Positions 47,201 through 56,923 of a DNA stretch of 64,000 bases are shown in pieces. The first letter of the stretch is position 1. The number at the start of each line of letters is the position of its first letter. The DNA comes from Dromaius novaehollandiae (lineage: Eukaryota > Chordata > Aves > Casuariiformes > Dromaiidae), in assembly GCF_036370855.1 (NCBI RefSeq), contig NC_088113.1, forward strand, positions 21,410,501-21,474,500. Direction: 5' to 3'. A program made the position numbers and the translations under genes. A model generated the notes under the pieces. It was not told the origin of the DNA. It saw nothing but the letters and a program-made list of their open reading frames with translations, and did no database searches.

Positions 47201-50200
47201 ACAGGGGCTGCCTGGGGACCAGCACCGCTGGGTGCCTGCTTGGGCCGGTGGCACGCACAGGGCCGGGCTGGGGAGCGGCACAGCGCGGCTGCGGCGGGGG
47301 CTGGTGCAGGGAGGGGAGGCAGCGAGGTCCAGGGGACGGCGGGGCCGCGGTGGGGACGGCGAGGCCACCCTGCCACGATGCCACCCTGCTGCATCCCCCC
47401 TCCACCCGGCAGCACCCACCACCCAGGCCCCGCTCCGCACTGCGGGGGAGGCCAGCCCGGCCCCTGCCACCGCGGAGCCGCAGCACCGGGAGCCGCACCA
47501 CCGGCGGCGATGCCACCGCGACCGGGACTGTCCCCAGGGCGAGGCGTGCTGCCAGCACCGGTGCAGCCGCGAGTGCCACGCGCACCACCGAGGTGAGGGG
47601 AGGCTGGGGAGGGCCCCAGTGCGGCAGGGGCCGGTGCTCTGCGGAGCGGCACAGCCCGGCCCCGCTGCCCATCCCGCCGTGCCGTGCAGAGGGAGCCGCC
47701 GCGGCGCCCGCCTCCCCGGAGCCGCACCACCGGCCACGGTGCCATCACGACCGGGACTGTCCCCAGGGCGAGGCGTGCTGCCGGCACCGGTGCAGCCGCG
47801 AGTGCCACGCGCACCACCGAGGTGAGGGGGGGCCGGGGAGGGCCCCGAGCGGGAGAAACGCCCCGGGCACATGCAGCCCCCGAGCGCCCCGGCGTCGAGC
47901 TGCGCCGGGACCCCGGGTGCATGGCACAGGCACCGGCCCAGCCCCGCTGATGCCCGCGTTGCAGAGCGGCACCCGCGGAAGAGCTGCCGCAGTGACGGGG
48001 ACTGCCCGGGCACCGAGACGTGCTGCGGGCACCGCTGCAGCCCCCACTGCCACACCGGGACGGAGGGTAAGTGCCGCTGGACGGGGACCGAAGCCTCGCC
48101 GAGTCCTCACTGCCCCTCACCTGTCCTGCCCCTCTGGGCTGCTCGCAGGGGTCCCAGCGGCCGCGCCGGTCTGGCGCGGGGGGCCGAGCTGCCGGAGCGA
48201 CGGGGACTGCCGCGGAGGGGAGCTGTGCTGCGGCGCCCGGTGCGCCCGGGAGTGCAGCCTGCGGAGCCAAGGTGGGGACGCGCCGCGAGCCCAAGCCCTG
48301 CCGAGTGCCTGGGGCCGGGGCCGGGTGCCTCTGCCGCCCGCAGCCCTGCCTGCACCCTCGGCGGTCCCACAGCCACGCTGCGCCGCGTCCCCGCAGGGAA
48401 GCCGGGCTTCTGCCCCGCCAGCCCCGGGCTCTACTCCAGCTACGACTGCCAGGGCCGGTGCCGGGGGGACGGCGACTGCCCCGGCGAGCAGAAGTGCTGC
48501 CTGCGCGGCTGCGACTACGTCTGCCTGCCCCCGTCCCGAGGTAGGACCCCAGACCCGGCGTGTGCCCCCCCAGCGGGACCCGTGTCCCGGGCTCGTCTCG
48601 CCGGGGCGGCGCAGGGGAAACGCGGCAGGTCCGGCGGGAGCTGCCCCCGGCACCGGGAGCTGCAGGCTCGGGGCAGGGACACCGGCCGCCCCCAACCTCT
48701 GCCGCTGCCTCCAGAGAAGCCGGGAATCTGCCCACTGAGCGAGGAGATCGTCTCCATCGCGCCCTCGTGCAGGTCCTCGTGTGCCGAAGACCGGCAGTGC
48801 CCGGGCGACGAGAAGTGCTGCGATAGCAGGTGTGGCCACATGTGCTTGGCCCCCGAGCGAGGTAACGGCACAGTCGGCGACCCGGGGCTGGCCGTGCACA
48901 GGCGGCCGGGCACACCATGCTGCAAGCAGCCAGGCACACCGTGCACAGGCAGCCATGCGTGCCGGTGCATCCGCGGGCAGGACGCGGGGAGGTGCCGCAG
49001 CTCGGGGCCGGGACGCAGCACCGGGGCTGCAGCCCCGCAGCGGGAGGGCGGGGGCCACGGCAGCCCCGGGGGGAGACACTCGCCCCTGCCCCCTTTCAGA
49101 CAAACCCGGCGAGTGCCCCAAGGTGAGGCCGCGGCGGACGTCTGAGCCGTGCACGGAGGAGGATGCCTGCGTGCACGACCGGGACTGCGCCAGGCAGGAG
49201 AAGTGCTGCTTCGCCGGCTGCGCCATGCGCTGCGTCCGCCCCGCCAGAGGTAAGGGAGAGCCCGGGCGGCCGGGCCACGTTCCCCCCCCCGGCACGGCAC
49301 AGGGGACCCCGCGCTCCCGCCGCGCCCTCTCCCCTGCAGAGCACCCCGGGACGTGTCCCCCGGCGCCGCCGTGCCGGGACCCCGCCGGCAGGCAGGGCAA
49401 CCAGTGCCTGGACGACGGCATCTGCCCGCGGGACGAGAAGTGCTGCGACACGGGCTGCAGCTGGCAGTGCGTGGCCGTGCCCGGAGGTAGGGCAGCGCCG
49501 GGGCGGGGTGACACCCTGCGAGGTGGCTCGGCCACCCCGTCACCCCGTCACCCCGTCACCGCGCCCTGCAGAAAGCCAGGACCGGGCTGCTGGGCGGTGC
49601 ACGGACGAGTGCAGCGCCGACACGCAGTGTCCCCGGGGACAGCGGTGTGCCAGCAGCGGCTGCGGCCGCGTCTGCATGGACGTCCCCGGAGGTGAGGGCC
49701 GTGGGGACCCCGGGGCCACGGGACGCCCGGCGCCGCAGTGCCCCGCAGCCGGTGCTCTGCCTTGCAGGGGGGGTGGGCGCCTGTCCCGTCCCCAGGGACC
49801 GCGGGACCTGCTTGGACCTGTGCAGCTTCGACGAGGAGTGTCCCTGGGGCCAGAAGTGCTGCAGCAACGGCTGCGGCCACGTGTGCACGCCGGCCTCCCT
49901 CGGAGGTGAGCCCCGCGCGCCGGGACGCGGAGCCCCGACCGGGCCGAGCCCGGAGCTTCCTCCGCACGGAGCCGGCAGGAGCATCACAGCCACCGCTCGG
50001 CCCTGGAGCCGGGTGCCGGAGCTGCGGAGGCTGCCTGGGCACGACGCGGTCCCGTCCCCCCCGGCTCCTGCCACCCCCCAGGCCTCCCCATTCCCACGTA
50101 AGTGACGAGCACGAGCGGCCTCAGCTCGGAGCAGCCGCGTGACTTTCCTCTCCCGCCCGCAGAGAGCGACGCTGCTGCCGTGCCGCAGCGCAGTGCCGGG

Positions 50201-50711
50201 CAGTGCGGGGAGGAGTGCAGCGCTGACACACAGTGTCCCCGGGGACAGCGGTGCGCCAGGACCGGCTGCGGTCGCGTCTGCGTGGACGTCCCCGGAGGTG
50301 AGCCATGGCTCTGGTCCCTGCCGTCCCCAGGGCCGTGGACGCCCGGCACGGCAGGGCTGCACCGGGACACGCCGCGGTGCCCCGCAGCCGGTGCTCTGCC
50401 TTGCAGGGGGGGCGGGCGCCTGCCCCGTCCCCGGGGGCCGCGGGACCTGCTTGGACCTGTGCAGCTCCGACGAGGAGTGTCCCTGGGGCCAGAAGTGCTG
50501 CAGCAACGGCTGCGGCCGCGTGTGCACGCCGGTGCCGGGCGGTAAGGCAGCGCGCGGAGCCCCGGCGATGCCAACACCTCAACTGAGCCCAGCTGGGGCC
50601 CGACCTTCGCGGCTGCCCGCAGCCCCATGGCCATGGAGGGAGCTGCCGGTCCTCCCACGCCGCAGCCCCCGGGATCCCTAACGCACATCCCCATTTCCAG
50701 ATGCTGCGTGA
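44288..50711 (+). CDS. Giant secreted 16-WAP/1-Kunitz protein, 19 exons
   Basis: Exons: 44288-44363, 45179-45331, 46024-46173, 46449-46592, 46687-46854, 46943-47041, 47413-47592, 47690-47821, 47965-48066, 48149-48271, 48397-48540, 48715-48861, 49100-49249, 49340-49486, 49572-49691, 49768-49905, 50163-50297, 50407-50541, 50701-50711. All junctions are phase 1; 2454 nt, 817 aa. Layout: signal peptide (1-25), WAP1-3 (26-174), Kunitz (175-230; P1-equivalent Ala in GRCAGYV), five six-Cys WAP-like units (231-442), four full WAPs (443-638), then alternating six-Cys and eight-Cys units (639-814), tail DAA. Nine WAPs have all eight Cys and seven have six. No internal signal-peptide exon or poly(A) signal is seen, so I treat it as one gene. 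Likely an extracellular multi-headed protease inhibitor or defence protein. The exon 2 donor (agtg|gtgact) is the least certain. Far longer than any mammalian WFDC protein I know. Confidence 0.84.
45427..45950. repeat. Minisatellite in intron 2 of the 16-WAP gene
   Basis: About 26 copies of ggggtgcacggggcaggaa and close variants, period 19-20 bases, near the exon-2 donor and within about 75 bases of the exon-3 acceptor. Confidence 0.93.
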
Positions 50712-50810
50712 CAGGAGAGCGGCACCTCCACGCCGGGAAGCCGCCGTTGCCGGGGGGGTGCTGGCCGGTCCCGGTGCCGAGCCGGCCCGTCCCCTCCCGC
50801 AGCTGGCAGC

Positions 50811-50816
50811 AATAAA
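50811..50816 (+). terminator. Polyadenylation signal of the 16-WAP gene
   Basis: gcAATAAAgcg 100 bases after the TGA. It is the only AATAAA between 44.3 and 50.9 kb on the plus strand, which supports one transcript unit. Confidence 0.88.
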
Positions 50817-50819
50817 GCG

Positions 50820-52085
50820 AGCGTGCGCCCGTCTCCCACCACCTCCGTCTCTGCAGAGCTGGGCGGCCCCACAGGAGCCCGGGACGGCCCCAGCGCCCCG
50901 GAGCAGCACAGCCCGCACGGAGGGGCGGGATGGGACCGGCCCCGGTGCAGCCGGCCCCGGGGCTCGGCCCAGCCAGGGGAAAGCCAGAGCCCAGACGGGC
51001 TCCTCAGCCAGAGCCCAGCCAGGAGGGGGGCAGCGGGGGGCTGGTGCCCATCAGCGGGGGACTTTCCCTCGGCTGCAAACAGGGGCTCGGTCCGACGTGC
51101 CTCTCCCTGAGCCCTGGCTCCAGGCTGCCCCTCGCCGAGTGCTGAACGGAGCCGCAGCGGCTCAGCCCCGAGCGCCCACGCTGCAGTCGGCACTGGGATC
51201 GCAGCCACGGGGCCAGCGCTGCGCCCAATGCCGGGCGGGCGCAGACCCTCCTCACCAGCCCAGGGCTCAGATCGGGACCAGGGACTGTCCCCTGCGCTGG
51301 GGTTGGGGCTCTTTCCCTGCCATTAGCTTGCGTTGGGCCCGGCCAGGTCACGGCTGCGGCTCGGGGCAGAGCCGGGTGGGCTGGAAACCGACCCAGACGC
51401 AAGCGGGAGCTGCGCCCTGGGCAGCGGGGTCCGAAACCCACAGCTGCGGCGCAGGGACCGTCACGGCCAGGCTGCACCCGCACCGCCCGGCCCCGGCGGC
51501 TCCGGCAGGGACACGCGGCCCCGGCGGGCCGGGCCTGCCCGCTGCTGTCCTGCTCGGGCAGAAAGGACAAGACCCAGCCAGACCTGCTCATCAACCCACC
51601 GGTCCTTGTATTGGCAGCTTGGAAGCCCACGGAGAGGCCTGGGCTTCTCCGAGCAGGGCACCAGGGAGCCGGCGGGGGCAGCCGGGCTGGCCGCGCTCCC
51701 ATCACGTCGCACCACGGCCGCGAGCCTCCCCGGCGAGCCACAGCCCCCAGCGTGGCTGCCCCACGGCGAAGGGCACCTGCCCGGCGCGGCGAGCCCGGGG
51801 CCCCGCGGGGCTGGATGCCTGCGAGAGCAGGGGGTGCCTGGGGGGTGCACGGGGATGCGCCCAGGGGATGCGTGGGGACGCACCCGGGGGGCACCCGGGG
51901 ACGCGGGCTGGCCCAGCCGGGGCTCCCGGGCACCTGGAACAAAGTCACGGGGAGCAGCCGCGGGGCTGGGCCGAGCGCCGGCTCTGCGGGACCGGCCCCC
52001 CCACGCCGCAGGGCCCGGGGATGCCACGGGCCCTCCGCAGCCGGCGCCTCCGGGGCCGACCCGCCAGGTCCCCGCCGGCGCACGG
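50820..52085. other. Intergenic (and probable 3' UTR of the WAP-Kunitz gene), no gene seen
   Basis: GC-rich. On the minus strand an AATACA-type variant poly(A) signal lies at about 51607-51612 and could end the WAP-Kunitz transcript. Short ggggatgc/cacccggggg repeats occur at 51840-51905. Confidence 0.5.
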
Positions 52086-52980
52086 CTAGTTACCGACGTG
52101 CGAGCAGGCCTGGGAACACTCGCCCTCGGTCTCGAAGTTGTTCCTGTTGCCGCCGCAGCCGCCGTAGATGAACTCCTCGCACCGCCGGCTGGACGCGTTG
52201 TAGAAGAAGCGGACGAAGAGGGCCTTGCAGTTCCCGCACACCGAGGGCAGGTAGCAGAAGTCTGCGGAGCGCGGAGGGGCTGAGACGGGCCGCAGACGCG
52301 GGGGGACAGGGGTACCCCTCGCCGCACGCACCAGCGAGCCCTGCCCAGTCGCTCCGCACGCCACCGGCTCTGTGCCACCAGCCCGGGACCCGCGTCCCCA
52401 GGGAGCTGCCCCAGGACGGTGGCACACAAGGACGGCGCAGCCCTGCGGGGGCTGCAGCCAGAGCACAGGGACCCCCAGGGACCCCGACCCCCGGGCTGGG
52501 TTTCCCCGTCCCGGGCCGGGCGCCAGCCCTCCCCGCGCCCGGCACGCCGGCAGCACCGCGGCCCCGCCGAGCCCTCACCGAGCACCGGCTCCTGGCAGGT
52601 GTAGCCGCACTTGCCGGGGCAGCACTTGGTGGCACCGGGGCAGCCGGCGTCGCCGGTGCAGCGGGAGCACGAGGCGTGCTGGCGGCAGGCATGGCAGTCC
52701 TCGTCCGGCGCGACGGCCGCCTCCGCGACGGCGGAGCAGTACCCGGCCTTCTCTGCGGGACGCGGCGGCTCAGGCGCGGGGCCGGGGCCGGGGCTCCCCG
52801 CGGGGTGGGGGGACCCGGCCGGGCGCCCCCCGCACTCACGCACTCACCCGTCCCGTTCCCCGGCCCGTGCCCCGGCCCCGGCCCCGCTGCCCCCGCCGCA
52901 CCGGCCCGTGCGGGCAGGGGGAGCAGGGCCGCGAGCAGCGGGAGGAGGAGGAGGAGGAGGAGGAAGGCGCGCGGCTCCAT
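52086..52980 (-). CDS. Secreted WAP-Kunitz protein with extra cysteines
   Basis: Three exons: 52848-52980 (signal peptide with a nine-Leu-rich core, then a Gly/Ala/Pro-rich linker ending in the sequon NGT), 52579-52752 (WAP, residues 45-102) and 52086-52261 (Kunitz, 103-160); introns phase 1; 483 nt, 160 aa. The WAP exon has ten Cys rather than eight (extra pair in EDCHAC). The Kunitz domain has seven, with an additional Cys at BPTI position 11 (SVCGNCKAL). The P1-equivalent residue is Lys, predicting trypsin-like targets, and [18 protein letters not shown] and ECSQAC are standard Kunitz motifs. A sequon NAS follows the FFYN motif. The frame ends at TAG after HVGN, but a phase-1 donor (gtc g|gtaact) sits just before the stop, so a further terminal exon is possible. 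EPPIN-like by domain order; not named. Confidence 0.83.
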
Positions 52981-53016
52981 GGTGCCCGGTCTGGGCCCCC
53001 GGTGCGGCGGGCCGGG

Positions 53017-53023
53017 ATTTAAG
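53017..53023 (-). promoter_or_regulatory. TATA-like element of the WAP-Kunitz gene
   Basis: The minus strand reads CCTTAAATCC about 40 bases before the ATG, the TTAAA-type element shared across the cluster. Confidence 0.5.
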
Positions 53024-53479
53024 GCGCGCCGGCGGGGCGGAGGGAGCGGGCTGGGTCCTGCCGTGCGGCGCCGAGCCGCGCCCCGGCGGGGCCTGGCCCC
53101 CCGCGGCCACCGGGAGGAGCCGGCCGCGGCATCCCGGCCGGCCGCGGCGCTCGGGAGCCGGGGGGACCGGTAGGACGGGAAGGCGCCGGGCCCTCGGGCG
53201 CTCCGGGCTCTGCACGGGGCTCGGCGCGGCTCTGCACGGGGCTCGGCTCCGCACGGCGACAGCGGGGGCTGCGGGGCCGCGCGGTTCCCCCCCCCCCGCA
53301 CCGCCCCCCGGCGCCGCGCAGCCCCGGACCGCGCTCCCGGGCCGCGTCCTCCCGCGCGGCTCCCCGCGGCTCGCAGCGCCCGTCCCGGCCGGGACCTGCG
53401 GCGCCGGCGCCGGGTGCTGCCCGTCGGGTGCCGGCGCACGTGGGTGGGCGTGGGGCGAAACCCGCCCAAAAGGAGGGAG

Positions 53480-53550
53480 AAGCAGATTAAGCTGCTCCCA
53501 TTCCACGCCAGTAATTGTCAGCGTAATTAGTGCCGCAATTACCGTCCCGA
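53480..53550. promoter_or_regulatory. Candidate regulatory element with three homeodomain cores
   Basis: Within CpG-rich DNA a short block holds cagtaattgtcagcgtaatt, then agtgccgcaattaccg: three AATT cores (TAATTG, TAATTA, AATTAC) spaced about 12-15 bases apart. Non-coding. Confidence 0.4.
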
Positions 53551-54116
53551 GGGGGGAGCGGAGGGAGGGGAAAGCTCCGCGGGGAGAGGCCGGGAACGCT
53601 GGGCCGCGGCCGGCGTTCGCGGGGAGCCGCCCGGGCAGGCCCGCAGCCCCCTCCGCCCCGGCGGCTTTCCTCCCGGACCCCCGAGGGCAGCGACCCCCTG
53701 CAGCATCCCCGGCGCGGGGCCGGGGGAAGCGGGGAGCGCGGAAGGGGCCGAGGCCGGTCCCGGCGCTCCAGGGCCCGTCGCAGCCAAGAGACGGCAGTGT
53801 CGGCCCCGAGCCGGGTCAGCGACCTGCGGGGCCAGGCAGCACGGGCGCAGACCCCGCGGAGGACGGGGCCGGACCCCCTGCCCGTGCGGGTGGCGGAGGG
53901 GAGGCTGGCACGACGGCACGGCGGTCCCGGGGCCGGTGGCTCTGCGGCCGCCCTCCCTCGTCCCCCACCGCCCTGAGTGTCCAGGAAATTCCCCCATCGG
54001 ACGGAAACTCCCGGTCCTGCTCCGAGCTGAAGGCAAGGTCATCGAGCCGAAATCCACCGGGCTGCGTTTCCCCCGCTGTCTCTCCACGGCATCTCATATA
54101 CCCGGGTGGTTACTGT

Positions 54117-54124
54117 AACCGGTT
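54117..54124. promoter_or_regulatory. Grainyhead-like (GRHL) consensus site
   Basis: The palindrome AACCGGTT occurs in tactgtaaccggttaaatc. This is the consensus of GRHL-family epithelial transcription factors. It sits in a small AT-richer block between two WAP-type genes. Function is inferred from motif and context only. Confidence 0.4.
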
Positions 54125-54917
54125 AAATCGTATTCCAGAAGAGTTCCTATTTTCCCCGCGCGGATGATAAGGCCGTGGCCAAACAGGACGGACGCTGCGA
54201 GGAATGCGAGCCGGGCGCCGGTGCCGGGCGTGTAGGGCAGGGAGCACCACGGAGCAGGGTTTTTCTCCAGGAAGGCCAAAGTTGACATTGCACGCAGAAG
54301 AAAACCACACAGCAAGGAAGCCGGGTGCAGGTAAAACCCCTTGTCCTGCCCCGGCGCGGTGCCACGTCCAGCTCGCAGGACGGGGGACGTGTGCGGCGTG
54401 AGTCACCTGCGCGGCCGGCAGCAGCTCGGCGGGAGCGCTGCCAGCGGGGCCGCGGCGCCCGGAGGAGGCCGAGCCCGGGGCCGGACCCGGGAATGCCGCT
54501 TCCCAGGGCGGACGCGCTTCCCAGGCGCGGGCTGGACACAAGGGGCTGGGGGCGACGCTCCTGCCCCTCCCCGGGCCGTGAGCGGGGAGAGACGAGGGGG
54601 CAGAGCGGGTCCCCGCTGCCGCACGCACCCCACGGCCCCGCTCGGCTCCCCGCCTCCCGCCCTCCCCGGCGCCGGCGCAGGGCTCCATCCCCGCTGCCTG
54701 CCGGGGCAGGGGCAGCCGCCGCGGAGCCGGGATGTCCTGGCACAGCGGAGCCGGAGCTCCCGGTGCCCCCGCTCCCGCGTCTCCGCGTGCTCCTGGGAGC
54801 AGCCATCCTGCCCGGGCGTCGCCTCCGCCGGCCCCCGCAGGGACTCGCCTGTGGGAGCGGGTGCCCACGGCGCTGGCTGCTGGCAGGGGTGCTGGTGCCA
54901 CGCGCACACCGCCTGGA

Positions 54918-55145
54918 TCGCACACGCGTGCACACACGCAGAGGCACGCGTGCACACACACACACCGTGGCTTGCACGTACACATGCACACACCCGCACA
55001 CGTGCAGCTTGGATTGCACACGCGTGCACACGCAGCTGGCACTGCACACGTGCACAGGCCATCCGGATTGCACACACACATGCACGTTTACACGCAGCTA
55101 GCACTGCACACGTGCACACATGTGCACACCCACGCACACGCATGC
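54918..55145. repeat. Alternating CA/TG and CG-rich tract (Z-DNA-prone)
   Basis: Repeated cacacgcgtgcacacacgca, gcacgcgtgcacacacacac and ttgcacacgtgcaca-like units: nearly continuous alternating purine-pyrimidine sequence over about 220 bases. Confidence 0.8.
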
Positions 55146-55494
55146 AGCTCGCCCGGCAGAGTGCTGGCGCCCGCCCGCCTCTCCCATGGCCCGGGGCTGC
55201 AGGAAGGGAGCCGGCGGGGAAGCCCCGGCGGGGGCCCGGCCGCCCCGGGCTGGGCAGGGCTATTTCGGGGCCCCGTTCCCGGCCGTGCAGCGCGGGCGCT
55301 GGCAGCGCGGGGCCGCGGACCGTGTCCGGTGACAGGACGTCCCTCGGGAGCGATTGTTCCGGGAGGCAGAACAATGCCCAGCGCCTTGGCAGGGCACCGC
55401 TGAGGGGCCGCGGGATGGAGGGGACGGGGAGTCACGCTCGGATGGAGCGTGCCGGGAGCGGCCGGGTCGCTGGGAGCCACCTCCGTCCCGGGAG

Positions 55495-55501
55495 GATTTA
55501 A
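55495..55501 (+). promoter_or_regulatory. TATA-like element of the signal-peptide-only gene
   Basis: gGATTTAACc, about 55 bases upstream of the ATG at 55553. Confidence 0.45.
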
Positions 55502-55552
55502 CCCCCCGCCCGTGCCGGGCTCGCAGCCCCGACGCCGCTGGTCCCCCGCGCC

Positions 55553-55717
55553 ATGAGGCTGGTGGTGCTGCTCCTGCTCCTGGGGCTCTTCTGCCTCTGG
55601 GCCCGGCTGGTGTCCGCAGGTGAGCCGGGGGGGCCGGGCGGGGGGGTCAGCGAGGGGGGCTGCAAGGAGACGGGCTCGGGGCTAGGATGCTCCTGTCTCT
55701 CCGCAGGCTCTGCCTAG
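55553..55717 (+). CDS. Signal-peptide-only WFDC-type minigene (25 aa spliced, 54 aa unspliced)
   Basis: Exon 1 (55553-55619) encodes a 22-residue signal peptide with core VVLLLLLGLFCLW and ends phase 1 (gca g|gtgagc). After an 87-base intron, exon 2 (55707-55717) adds GSA and a stop, exactly as in the terminal exon of the five-WAP gene (ggctcagcctag there, ggctctgcctag here). No WAP exon lies between, so this looks like a WAP gene that lost its domain exons. The intron is 29 codons long with no in-frame stop, so intron retention would give a 54-aa product with three Cys (GGCKETGSGLGCSC). A variant AGTAAA lies at 55880. It may be a decaying gene, a non-coding transcript or a tiny secreted peptide. 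Confidence 0.55.
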   Translation: MRLVVLLLLLGLFCLWARLVSAGEPGGPGGGVSEGGCKETGSGLGCSCLSAGSA

Positions 55718-55719
55718 CC

Positions 55720-56910
55720 CCCCCGGACACGGACCCGAGGGCCCTGCGCATGCAGCCAGTCCGGGCCCACCGGCCGGCCGTGGAGGGGTCCGAGGATGAG
55801 CGCCGCCCCCCTGAGACCACCTCCGCCCCCCCGCCCCCGGCCCGGCACCAGGGCGCGGGGGTCTCCACGGCCCCTCGCCAGTAAACGCAGCCTGCAATGA
55901 ACCGCCCGGCTCCCGCTGCGTCAGCCCGGCCGCGAGCGCCCGCCCGCCCCCGGGGTCCCTTCACGCCGGCCCGGGGAGGGGGACGGGCCGGGCTCCAGGA
56001 GGGGTCCCGGCTGCCCAGGGCTCACCACGGCGGCCGAGGACCCGCGCCGGGATCCGAGCCGCGTCCTGCCCGCAGCCTCTCCCTGCAGCCCCCAGCCGCC
56101 AGCTCCCCGAGCCCCCACGCGAGTGCCCCGCAGGTCAGGCCGTCTCCACCAAGACGAGCGCTCGCAGCCCTTCCCGGGGGGGCTGCTGGCAGCCGGAGCC
56201 CGGTGGGACCCCCCCGCGCTGCCGCCCAGGAGGACCCCGCTCCCGCCTGCCCCGTCCCCCGTGGCTCTGCCTGCTCCCGGGGCAGCCGCGCGTCCTGCCC
56301 GGGGGTGCTCAAACATCCGAGGCATTTCTGTTTCTGCCCGACTGCAGCCAGGAATTATTTACCTGATGCCGCGTGCTTGGAGCCGGGGCGTGGCTGGAAC
56401 CTGGGTCCCCCCCTGCGCAGCCCCCCGGGGACGGGGCTCGGCCACGGGCGAGCACACGCAGCCCCGGCACCCGCACCACCACGAAACGGGGGGCACCCGC
56501 ACCGCGGGGCAGGGCTGGGAGCAGGGAGGCGAGGGGACCCGGTGGGCGGTGTCGGACCGTCCCCTCTCCCGGGCTGCGGGACCACGTCGGACCTCTCCCT
56601 GCGAACGCGGCTCCCCGGGGACGCTGCAGGGAGCCGGGGGGATGCAGGGCCCCCCAAGGCGGCTTTTCCCGGCACACAGATGCTCTGCCGGTGCAAGATG
56701 GGACCGGCCCGGGGTGTCCGCGTGCCTCTCACTCCACGCCCACGTGTGCCAGGGCCACACCGCTGTGCGAAGGGCTCAGGTCCCGCAGGGGCCAGGAGCA
56801 AGCAGGGCTGCTCCCGCGGTCCCCGGGCACGGCTGCGGCAACCCCAGGAAGGCCCGGCCACGCCGGGCGCCGCGAGCAGGGACAGCCTATGCTCCGAGTG
56901 AATGGCCCAA
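55720..56910. other. Probable 3' UTR of the minigene, then GC-rich spacer
   Basis: A plus-strand frame at 55687-55884 is open across the minigene's second exon, but in a phase that exon 1 cannot reach. The rest to 56910 shows no exon pattern. Confidence 0.5.
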
Positions 56911-56917
56911 CGGGGGA

Positions 56918-56923
56918 TTTATT
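56918..56923 (-). terminator. Polyadenylation signal of the Lys/Glu/Pro-repeat gene
   Basis: The minus strand reads ccTAATAAATCCC, with AATAAA about 180 bases after the stop codon at 57101. Confidence 0.85.

Larger units (their letters stand above)
53551..55490. other. Intergenic, no gene seen
   Basis: GC-rich, with an AT-richer patch at about 54090-54330. No WAP or Kunitz exon was found. Long frames across 54400-55500 are due to few stops and to CA/TG repeats. Confidence 0.55.

Noticed and set aside
55687-55884. 65-codon frame LCLAPPDTDPRALRMQPVRA... on the minigene's second exon
   Set aside because: Exon 1 ends in phase 1 and cannot reach this frame with the visible splice sites. Kept only as a remote alternative.
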